Shown in pieces: positions 7,429 through 12,299 of a stretch of 12,299 nucleotides of DNA. This DNA comes from an uncultured Ruminococcus sp. (lineage in GTDB: Bacteria > Bacillota > Clostridia > Oscillospirales > CAG-272): contig URUL01000061.1 of the NCBI GenBank assembly GCA_900551005.1, positions 1 through 12,299 on the forward strand, read 5' to 3'. The position numbers and the translations under genes are program-made. The notes beneath the pieces are model-generated. The model saw only the letters and a list, made by a program, of their open reading frames with translations. It did not search any database and had not been told where the DNA came from. Every line of letters begins with the position of its first letter. The stretch's first letter is position 1.

Positions 7429-8319
7429 TCAGACATTTATTTTTGCGCTGTAGATCTCATCAAACGGGAGCGGGGAATAAGAGAGCTTGGCTTTTCGCAA
7501 GCCTTCTATGCCCATATCCTCTTCGCGGTTTGCAAAGACGGCATCGGGGAAAGCCGCCGAGATGAATCTCTGATTGACTACGGTATAAGCACCCTCGATA
7601 TCGCGGTGTGCTTTTTCCACGTGAATGAGCGCCGTATCGCCGTTTATCATTTCGCCTATGGTATACGCCGCTATATTGCCGTCGGCATAGAGCACGCCTG
7701 CCGTGAGCCCGAGAGAGCCAAAATTTTCATAGAGTTTGTCTATCGCCGCATCTTCGTTAACGAGCATGGTTTTGTTTTCCTCAAGAGCGGGGTCTTCACG
7801 GAGAGCAAGGATCGCTTTTTCCAGCTCTTCCTTGTTTTTATTTGAAATTATATCGAATCGGCTTTCATATGTAGCTTCAAATTTGTTTATATGATTTCTC
7901 TTTGCATGGAGGGCTTTGCCGGAAAGCGTGCGAAGCTTTTCCGCTTCATAGATATATTCGAAAAGATCGCGCTCCTCCGATATCTCGGCTTTTTCACCGA
8001 ATATTTCTTTCAGCTTATCCGTATCGCTTTTTTTCAGATAAGTAAAAAAGATATCGGGATATTGCGCCTTAAGAGAAAGAACGGTGTCATGCAGATCAAC
8101 ATCAGCACCGCCTATCGGCATATATGAAAAGCGCTTTTTGCTGATGGAATTCACTCCGATAACACAAATAAAGCCGTTGACCACGGCATATTCGAGCCGG
8201 TCCTCATCTCTCCACATGAGCATATTGGAAAATGATTCGTAGGATGAGATCCTTCTTCCTTTATAAAAATTTTCAAAGAGCTGTTTATCTTCTGTTGATA
8301 TCTGCCTGAAATTTTGCAT
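7429..8319 (-). CDS. DUF2156 domain protein (GNAT-like aminoacyl/acyltransferase fold)
   Basis: A 296-residue cytosolic protein resembling the stand-alone DUF2156 family, which corresponds to the C-terminal catalytic part of phosphatidylglycerol lysyltransferase (MprF) without its membrane half. Recognisable blocks are YESFSNMLMWRDED (27-40), FSYMPIGG (64-71), the basic helix LHAKRNHINKFEATY (137-151), IAAYTIGEMINGDTALIHVE (216-235) and NREEDMGIEGLRKAKLSYSP (264-283). Such proteins may transfer an amino acid from aminoacyl-tRNA to an acceptor, but acceptor and donor are unknown here. An upstream in-frame ATG at 8343 would leave only about a 9-nt leader from the predicted promoter and has no ribosome site, so 8319 is preferred; the family also starts near this Met. 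The ribosome site for 8319 is weak (GCAGG, 12 nt away). It is a single-gene transcript. Confidence 0.87.
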   Translation of the reverse strand: MQNFRQISTEDKQLFENFYKGRRISSYESFSNMLMWRDEDRLEYAVVNGFICVIGVNSISKKRFSYMPIGGADVDLHDTVLSLKAQYPDIFFTYLKKSDTDKLKEIFGEKAEISEERDLFEYIYEAEKLRTLSGKALHAKRNHINKFEATYESRFDIISNKNKEELEKAILALREDPALEENKTMLVNEDAAIDKLYENFGSLGLTAGVLYADGNIAAYTIGEMINGDTALIHVEKAHRDIEGAYTVVNQRFISAAFPDAVFANREEDMGIEGLRKAKLSYSPLPFDEIYSAKINV

Positions 8320-8358
8320 AAATAAAAAATACCTGCATTTCATCTTATAATTTTTTAT

Positions 8359-8387
8359 ATTCTACCATGTTCCGCCAATATTTTCAA
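8359..8387 (-). promoter_or_regulatory. Sigma-A promoter for the DUF2156 gene
   Basis: On the minus strand TTGAAA (8387-8382), a 17-bp spacer and TAGAAT (8364-8359). The predicted transcription start falls near 8352, about 33 nt before the chosen ATG at 8319. It is divergent from the promoter at 8415-8443 with only 27 bp between the two -35 boxes. Confidence 0.72.
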
Positions 8388-8414
8388 GATATTTTTCCGA
8401 AATATTCAAATTGC

Positions 8415-8443
8415 TTGACAAATTGACATCACATAGGTATAAT
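8415..8443 (+). promoter_or_regulatory. Perfect-consensus sigma-A promoter for the 94-residue gene
   Basis: TTGACA (8415-8420), exactly 17 bp, then TATAAT (8438-8443). A second TTGACA (8423-8428) lies 8 bp downstream of the first, inside the spacer, and has no matching -10. The match to consensus predicts strong constitutive expression unless a repressor covers it. Confidence 0.9.
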
Positions 8444-8480
8444 ATATTATAAATAAGATTTACGGAAAGGATATGATAAT

Positions 8481-8765
8481 ATGTCTACGCCTGTAGAAGG
8501 AAAATATCTGATATACAAGGGCAAGCCGCTCGTTCGCGAGAAGAATATCATATGCTACGGCGATATGAGCGAGAAATGCTACCTTTTTCTCATGATACTG
8601 ACAAATAAAAAAGAAAACGGCATAGAAGTGCCTGACAGAATACTGATTCAGATACTCAGCACCGATGAAAAGCAGAGAATTATAAAGCAGGGAGAAAAAT
8701 CCGGACTCTATAATGCACTGGATATCGGTATGGTATGGCTTGAAAGAGCACTCGCAACGGAATAA
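8481..8765 (+). CDS. Conserved small cytosolic protein of unknown function
   Basis: This 94-residue protein has no signal peptide and no membrane segment. It opens MSTPVEGKYLIYKGKPLVRE, continues with an ICYGDMSEKCYLFLMILTNK core, and ends with an acidic/basic helix and DIGMVWLERAL. I recognise the general look of a conserved clostridial hypothetical but cannot assign a named domain or function. The alternation of short hydrophobic stretches (YLIYKGKPLV, CYLFLMIL, RILIQIL) suggests a small beta-rich fold followed by a C-terminal helix. An AAAGGA ribosome site (8466-8471) is 9 nt from the ATG. It is monocistronic, with a consensus promoter in front and a strong hairpin behind, an arrangement that suggests high independent expression. 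Confidence 0.85.
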   Translation: MSTPVEGKYLIYKGKPLVREKNIICYGDMSEKCYLFLMILTNKKENGIEVPDRILIQILSTDEKQRIIKQGEKSGLYNALDIGMVWLERALATE

Positions 8766-8854
8766 GACATATCTATCGCCAAGAGAAGCTGTAGGCTGAT
8801 ATTGGTTGTTGCGCATTGCACTTTTCAGGAGCAGAAAACTATCGAAACAAGTAA

Positions 8855-8898
8855 ACATAACAAAAACCATCCGTCCCGGCGGATGGTTTTTGTTATGT
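8855..8898 (+). terminator. Long perfect-stem hairpin terminator between converging genes
   Basis: A 19-bp perfect inverted repeat (8855-8873 with 8880-8898) encloses a 6-nt loop. The upper stem is GC-rich (CCATCCG/CGGATGG), with A5/T5 tracts inside the stem followed by an ACATAA/TTATGT base. The internal T-run can serve as the U-tract on either strand, so it probably ends both the 94-residue gene and the converging secreted-protein gene. Confidence 0.85.
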
Positions 8899-8961
8899 AA
8901 GTACGAGTACTGTACGATCAATTGCTTGTCGCCCTTTTTATATTATTTTCAGCGCTGACAC

Positions 8962-9555
8962 TTAGTTCTTTATATGTTCGGCAAATAAAGAATATGTGGC
9001 GGCAGATGATAAATCGGATATGAGCGACTTTACCGCAGGTTGAGATAATATCTTTTCGAGTTTGGCTATATCCAGTTCATCGTTTTCTGAACTATATAGA
9101 ATATTTCCCGCGTAACTTTCAAGCACCTCGATGCAGTCCTCTCTGGAAACCAGTTCACGGAAAGCTTTGTGGTAGGAAAAATCAAATTCTCTTTCTACCA
9201 ATGTTGAGGAACCATAAGAATGAATCCGTTCTCTCATGAATTTAGATTCCAGAAAATATTCCAACAGTTCAAGGGTAGAACCGGACAAGATTTCATCCGG
9301 GGCACCAAACATCCGCTCCAAATATTCAGGATTAACTTTAGCAGTCACCACGTAGTCGGGATTTATAAGTGTTTCAGATTCTTCCGGAACTATCTTGGAG
9401 GAGATCGACGTTGTATCGGTAATAGCAGGTTCTTCGTTGCTGCCGGATACATGATTTTCTTCAACATGTGAATGATCAGTCTGAGCAAATACGGTGATCG
9501 AGGTCGAGCAACATATCAGAACAACCAATATCAAAGATAAAATTTTCTGAAACAT
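8962..9555 (-). CDS. Secreted protein of unknown function
   Basis: A 197-residue protein with a clear signal peptide: MFQK then a hydrophobic stretch ILSLILVVLICC, and a likely signal peptidase I cut after TVFA (Ala24). The mature part starts with a Ser/Glu/Thr-rich linker (about 25-65), followed by a helical-looking domain with LELLEYFLESKFM, FDFSYHKAFRELVSREDCIEVLESY and a C-terminal amphipathic helix. It has a single Cys outside the signal region and no enzymatic motif that I recognise. The in-frame ATG at 9573 is rejected because AAAGGA sits 9 nt before the ATG at 9555 and nothing comparable precedes 9573. Codon use is more AT-rich than in guaA and the operon genes, consistent with accessory status. 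It is single-gene and transcribed toward the 8855-8898 hairpin. Confidence 0.78.
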   Translation of the reverse strand: MFQKILSLILVVLICCSTSITVFAQTDHSHVEENHVSGSNEEPAITDTTSISSKIVPEESETLINPDYVVTAKVNPEYLERMFGAPDEILSGSTLELLEYFLESKFMRERIHSYGSSTLVEREFDFSYHKAFRELVSREDCIEVLESYAGNILYSSENDELDIAKLEKILSQPAVKSLISDLSSAATYSLFAEHIKN

Positions 9556-9603
9556 ATCTTCAGATCCTTTCATATTAAATCAATCAGTGAATATGTGTAC
9601 TCC

Positions 9604-9622
9604 TTTTTCTCATCGAGAAAAA
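9604..9622. repeat. Perfect 8-bp inverted repeat in the leader of the secreted-protein gene
   Basis: TTTTTCTC and GAGAAAAA flank a 3-nt loop. It lies inside the predicted untranslated leader of the 8962-9555 gene, about 50 nt before its start codon. It could be an mRNA hairpin, an attenuator or a repressor site; the sequence does not decide. Confidence 0.55.
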
Positions 9623-9654
9623 CGAATTTGCGAGCTTTGAGAGACTTTTGTATT

Positions 9655-9683
9655 ATTTTATCCCTGGATAGTGGTGGTATCAA
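9655..9683 (-). promoter_or_regulatory. Candidate promoter for the secreted-protein gene
   Basis: On the minus strand TTGATA (9683-9678), 17 bp, TAAAAT (9660-9655). The -35 box lies inside one copy of the TGGTATCAA repeat, so the repeat may be an operator. The predicted leader is about 90 nt. Confidence 0.5.
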
Positions 9684-9694
9684 TTTGGTATCAA
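9675..9694. repeat. Direct repeat pair TGGTATCAA, 11-bp period
   Basis: Two identical 9-mers at 9675-9683 and 9686-9694 are spaced one helical turn apart, typical of a protein binding twice on one DNA face. They sit 90-110 bp beyond the guaA stop, where arm-type integrase sites would be expected at the end of a guaA-targeted element. They also overlap a candidate -35 box, so a repressor site is the alternative. Confidence 0.65.
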
Positions 9695-9731
9695 CGAGCG
9701 ATTTTCTCTGATTTTTTCAAATTGTGAGAGC

Positions 9732-9759
9732 AAAAAAACTTATAATATCAAGGTTTTTT
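9732..9759 (-). terminator. A/T-tract hairpin just after guaA, likely its terminator
   Basis: An imperfect inverted repeat: A7-CTT (9732-9741) pairs with AAGG-T6 (9750-9759), with one bulged base and an AT-rich loop. Read on the minus strand it gives a hairpin ending in a T7 run 25-55 bp past the guaA stop. The stem is weak in GC, so termination may be partial. Confidence 0.5.
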
Positions 9760-9783
9760 CGACTACCGGGCAGCCACTTCGGA

Positions 9784-11625
9784 TCACTCCCACTCGACCG
9801 TTGCCGGAGGCTTGCCGGTAACGTCGTACATGACAAGATCTATCTGATCGGAGAATTTCGCATATATTTCGTTTGCTATATCCGAAAGCGCACTTTCGTC
9901 AAAGTCCTTACCGGGGACGGCAGGTCTTGCCGTCATGAAATCTCCGGTGACAACGGCACGGATAGCTACGCTGTATTTTGCTCCGTCTGCGGATATGGGA
10001 AGCAGAACGGCAAATGTCTGACTGATCTTCTTCGTTGCGAGCTTCGCCGTAACAATGGCATCCAGCTCACGGAGAAGGTCTGTAGACTCTTCATTTATAT
10101 GAAGCGGCTTTACGCTCAGCTTGTCTACTGTCTTTTTGCCTATGACAAGCGCTACGCGGTTTATCGCGGATATTTTATTCGGTATTTCGCGGGCAAGCTC
10201 GAAAATATCACCGGTGCTGATATCTCCCGCAAGAATGGCAAGGCTGCGATAGCTTCTGTTATCACCCTGAACACCTACGCTGTGGATCGGAGCGATGACG
10301 GCACGGATATTATTCGGCACGAGAGACTTAAGCTCCGCTTCCGCCTTTGCGGGTATCTCGGCGGCGCTCTCCGTGCATATGATACGAACGCCGAGACCGG
10401 GTCCGGGGAAGGGCTGACGCGATGCTATGGACTCATCAAGTCCGAGCATGCGTGCAACCTGTCTCACCTCATCCTTGTGCCAGTCCCAGTTTGTCTCTAT
10501 GATAAGACCTTTTTCGCGGGCACGGCGAACGATATCGACATCGTTGTGGTGAGTTTTGATTTTGTGCGCATATCCGGAAACATCAGGATTTCCGCTTTCG
10601 ATAAGGTCCGGGCGGAGCGTGCCCTGCGCAAGAAAGGTCGTATCGAAATCGATATCCAGGCTTTCAGCCGCCTCTCTGGTGACCTTTATAAACATAGAAC
10701 CGATTATCTTGCGCTTCGTTTCAGGGTCGCAGGTATTTGCAAGCGGACCGATGATATTTCCGTTTCCGTCATCTACCGTATCATAGAAAAATGTCTTTGC
10801 GGCATTTACTCGCTTCATATTGACAAGGCCGAGCGAGCTGAGATTTTTACATATGATATCGCTCTCGTTTTTGCGCATCATGCCGTGGTCTATATGTATA
10901 GCGTATATATTTTCGGGGGGTAATGCCTTTGTCAGAAGGGCAGCCGTAACGGCGCTGTCAACGCCGCCGGAAACGAGAACCATGACCTTCTTATCGCCGA
11001 CTCTTCTGCGGATCATATCGACCGAGGTCTGTATTCTGTCCTCAAGCGCATAGACCTCCTTGAGTCCGCATATACCGCGCAGGAAGTTTTCGAGCATGGT
11101 TTTACCGTTTTCCGAGAGTTCAACCTCGGGATGGAACTGCACGCCGATGATCTTGCGTTGCTTATCATATATAGCAGCTACGACATCGCCTGTTTTTCCG
11201 ACACATTCAAAACCGTTTGCAAGAACCTTCACGGCATCTCCGTGGCTCATGAGGACTGCCTGCTTTGCATCCAGCCCTGAAAAGAGCGGGCAAGATGTAT
11301 CAACATCGATAACGGTCTGACCGTATTCGGTTTTTACTTCGGGCAGGACTTTGCCGCCGAAATGCTCATTTATCAGCTGCATTCCGTAGCAGATGCCGAG
11401 TATCGGCTTGCCGATTTCAAAAAGATTGCCGTCATATTTCGGCGCCCCTGCGCTCCAAACGCTGGAGGGACCGCCGCTGAGGATGATGGCATTGTAATCC
11501 TTCAGCTTGTCAATATCCGTTCCGAGCGCGAATATATCGGAATATACTCCCGCCTCTCTTACTTTTCTGTCGATAACCTTGGTATACTGACCGCCGCAAT
11601 CGAGTATGGCTACTTTCTCGTTCAT
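9784..11625 (-). CDS. guaA: GMP synthase, glutamine-hydrolysing, long form with duplicated dimerization module
   Basis: GuaA converts XMP to GMP with ATP and glutamine, the last step of guanine nucleotide synthesis. The 613-residue protein begins with a class I glutamine amidotransferase domain: GGPSSV (51-56), GICYGMQ (nucleophile Cys79) and QFHPEVE (His165, Glu167). The ATP-pyrophosphatase domain follows, with VSGGVDSAV (218-226), HIDHGMMRKNE, GTLRPDLIESG and QPFPGPGLGVR. The C-terminus KPPATVEWE is canonical. Common bacterial forms are 510-525 residues; this one carries about 85 extra residues after the PGPGLG block. They include APIHSVGVQGDNRSYR and a second related unit (ILAGDISTGDIFELAREI...INRVALVIG) before the usual C-terminal module. 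The human enzyme has the same D1-D2 duplication. The start has AAAGG 11 nt upstream, and the gene is transcribed alone from a strong promoter. Confidence 0.97.
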   Translation of the reverse strand: MNEKVAILDCGGQYTKVIDRKVREAGVYSDIFALGTDIDKLKDYNAIILSGGPSSVWSAGAPKYDGNLFEIGKPILGICYGMQLINEHFGGKVLPEVKTEYGQTVIDVDTSCPLFSGLDAKQAVLMSHGDAVKVLANGFECVGKTGDVVAAIYDKQRKIIGVQFHPEVELSENGKTMLENFLRGICGLKEVYALEDRIQTSVDMIRRRVGDKKVMVLVSGGVDSAVTAALLTKALPPENIYAIHIDHGMMRKNESDIICKNLSSLGLVNMKRVNAAKTFFYDTVDDGNGNIIGPLANTCDPETKRKIIGSMFIKVTREAAESLDIDFDTTFLAQGTLRPDLIESGNPDVSGYAHKIKTHHNDVDIVRRAREKGLIIETNWDWHKDEVRQVARMLGLDESIASRQPFPGPGLGVRIICTESAAEIPAKAEAELKSLVPNNIRAVIAPIHSVGVQGDNRSYRSLAILAGDISTGDIFELAREIPNKISAINRVALVIGKKTVDKLSVKPLHINEESTDLLRELDAIVTAKLATKKISQTFAVLLPISADGAKYSVAIRAVVTGDFMTARPAVPGKDFDESALSDIANEIYAKFSDQIDLVMYDVTGKPPATVEWE

Positions 11626-11662
11626 TTTTTAAAAAGCCTTTCAAAAAACATAATTTGAACTT

Positions 11663-11691
11663 ATTATACAATACAGAGGAGTTTTTTTCAA
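11663..11691 (-). promoter_or_regulatory. Sigma-A promoter for guaA
   Basis: On the minus strand TTGAAA (11691-11686), 17 bp, TATAAT (11668-11663). The leader to the ATG is only about 30 nt, too short for a purine riboswitch, so any guanine control would have to act at the promoter itself. Confidence 0.85.
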
Positions 11692-11728
11692 TAGTTTTTC
11701 CATAAAAAATATCAAAATAGGAGGTATT

Positions 11729-11821
11729 ATGAAAAAATAACGCAAAATCAGGCGATCTATTTTGACATGTGTGATTTGCACAATGATTTTTCTTGCTTTT
11801 TGTTCAAATATCCGAAAATGA
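11729..11821 (+). pseudogene. Signal-peptide-like small reading frame broken by TAA at codon 4
   Basis: A perfect AGGAGG (11719-11724) stands 4 nt before ATG-AAA-AAA-TAA. Past the stop, the same frame continues for 26 codons as a basic stretch (RKIRRS) and a hydrophobic one (ILTCVICTMIFLAFC), then NIRK and TGA (11819-11821). This is the layout of a secretory leader or membrane miniprotein, and the interrupted length (30 codons) equals that of the intact membrane miniprotein downstream at 11955. A single change (AAA to TAA) could have broken it. It could instead be a genuine three-codon leader, or the hydrophobic match could be chance. Apart from this frame, the promoter and two small palindromes, I see nothing in the gap 11626-11954. 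Confidence 0.45.
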
Positions 11822-11841
11822 AGTGGTGCACGCCGATATGC

Positions 11842-11870
11842 TTGACATTAGTAATATCAAGTTATAAAAT
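11842..11870 (+). promoter_or_regulatory. Candidate promoter for the miniprotein and secreted-protein pair
   Basis: TTGACA (11842-11847) is followed by TATAAA (11863-11868, 15-bp spacer) or TAAAAT (11865-11870, 17-bp spacer) in a long AT tract. The -35 is perfect, the -10 is ambiguous, and the leader would be about 80 nt. Confidence 0.55.
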
Positions 11871-11904
11871 ATATAAAATATAATATTTTTTCATATTTTG
11901 GTGA

Positions 11905-11938
11905 TTGATATATCAACCATATGCCGCATGACGCGGCA
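11905..11938. repeat. Two palindromes in the leader: TTGATATATCAA and a TGCCGC/GCGGCA hairpin
   Basis: A perfect 12-bp palindrome (11905-11916) is followed by a 6-bp GC stem (11922-11927 with 11933-11938, loop ATGAC). The GC stem ends 3 nt before the GGAGG ribosome site of the miniprotein gene. They could be an operator and a translation-tuning hairpin. The hairpin lacks a T-run, so it is not a terminator. Confidence 0.45.
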
Positions 11939-11954
11939 AACGGAGGTTTACAGA

Positions 11955-12047
11955 ATGAAGCGTAAAATATTGATACGTGTTGCAGCCATATTTTTTGCGG
12001 TACTCATGGTGCTCGGTACCGCGCTTGCCATTTTACTGTATTTATAA
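11955..12047 (+). CDS. Single-pass membrane miniprotein, 30 residues
   Basis: ATG at 11955 and TAA at 12045-12047 bound 30 codons. The product starts MKRKILIRVAA and then holds an uninterrupted hydrophobic segment (about residues 9-30, including IFFAVLMVLGTALAILLYL), with a positive N-terminus predicted to face the cytoplasm. GGAGG (11942-11946) lies 8 nt upstream, an ideal ribosome site. The stop is 45 bp before the next start and the next gene has its own GGAGG, so the two are probably co-transcribed. There is no recognisable family. The transmembrane-only layout resembles small regulatory or membrane-anchoring peptides, but no function can be assigned. Confidence 0.7.
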   Translation: MKRKILIRVAAIFFAVLMVLGTALAILLYL

Positions 12048-12092
12048 GAAGCATATATAGCGAAAAATTTTTGAGTCAGATTTGGAGGACAG

Positions 12093-12299
12093 ATGAAAAG
12101 ACGTTTTTTTGCAAAAATAACGGCTGCTGTATTTGCCGTGGCGATGATATTTTCGTTATCTCCGGCAGCGGCAGCTTATGCGGGCTCTTTGGAGGCTGAT
12201 ACATATGTTATTGTGCCCGATATGGCATACGATACAGATGATGATCTCGTATATGTAAACGACTGTTATGATCCGATCCCGCTCCTTACCATAAGGAAC
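12093..12299 (+). CDS. Secreted protein, 5' part only (runs off the right edge)
   Basis: The 69 visible residues start MKRRFFAK, then a hydrophobic core (ITAAVFAVAMIFSLSP) and a likely signal peptidase I site near AAAAYA (residue 30). The mature part begins GSLEADTYVIVPDMAYDTDD and is acidic, with one Cys (59) in view. The frame is open to the last base. GGAGG (12084-12088) lies 4 nt before the ATG. It is the second gene after the 30-residue membrane protein. The visible part contains no catalytic motif; extracellular or wall-associated location is the only safe inference. Confidence 0.85.
   Translation, partial: MKRRFFAKITAAVFAVAMIFSLSPAAAAYAGSLEADTYVIVPDMAYDTDDDLVYVNDCYDPIPLLTIRN

Noticed and set aside
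8766..8854. A gene or small RNA between the 94-residue gene and its hairpin
   Set aside because: No frame with a ribosome site and no separate promoter were found; it is most simply 3' untranslated sequence.
8855..8898. Mobile-element (MITE-like) inverted repeat
   Set aside because: The 19-bp repeat has only a 6-nt loop and sits between two converging gene ends, which fits a terminator. No target duplication is seen.
8460..8921. A 153-codon minus-strand frame across the 94-residue gene and its terminator
   Set aside because: It runs through the strong hairpin and the promoter/ribosome-site region of the plus-strand gene and has a random-looking composition.
9724..10923. A 399-codon open frame on the plus strand, opposite guaA
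   Set aside because: It lies antisense to an unmistakable guaA, is Arg/Tyr/Cys-rich in the way codon shadows are, and has no ribosome site.
11626..11662. Purine riboswitch in front of guaA
   Set aside because: The predicted leader is only about 30 nt, too short for the aptamer.

Overview
The window looks like a chromosomal stretch from a Gram-positive, Clostridia-type Firmicute, most likely an uncultured gut lineage near Oscillospiraceae or Lachnospiraceae. This rests on protein resemblance, AGGAGG-type ribosome binding sites, compact sigma-A promoters (TTGAAA or TTGACA, 17-bp spacer, TATAAT), rho-independent hairpins, and a mid-GC coding sequence set in AT-rich intergenic DNA. It is mostly housekeeping DNA with a few accessory or decaying pieces. 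No tRNA, rRNA, CRISPR array or insertion sequence is visible.

Left block (1-1796, minus strand): a WecG/TagA/CpsF glycosyltransferase overlaps the flavin-dependent thymidylate synthase thyX. A DUF4886 (SGNH-hydrolase-like) gene follows, runs off the left edge and carries an in-frame TAA at codon 55.

Central block (1895-7369, plus strand): a strong extended -10 promoter drives a tight five-gene cluster. The genes are an MBL-fold hydrolase, gltX (glutamyl-tRNA synthetase), a divergent methionyl-tRNA-synthetase-like protein with a broken KMSKS motif, a LUD-domain protein with a Cys-rich tail, and a VOC-fold (glyoxalase I-like) protein. The cluster ends at a hairpin terminator shared with the converging DUF2156 acyltransferase gene.

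Right-centre (7429-9783): the DUF2156 gene (minus) diverges from a small conserved gene of unknown function (plus). The small gene is driven by a perfect-consensus promoter and closed by a 19-bp-stem hairpin. A secreted protein of unknown function (minus) follows. Between it and guaA lie paired TGGTATCAA repeats and an A/T-tract hairpin. guaA 3' ends are known island integration sites, so this gap may be the scar or end of an integrated element.

Right block (9784-12299): guaA encodes a long GMP synthetase with two dimerization-like modules, resembling the human enzyme's layout, and has its own promoter. On the plus strand beyond it are a signal-peptide-like reading frame broken by a stop at codon 4, a promoter, a 30-residue membrane miniprotein, and the start of a secreted protein cut by the window edge.
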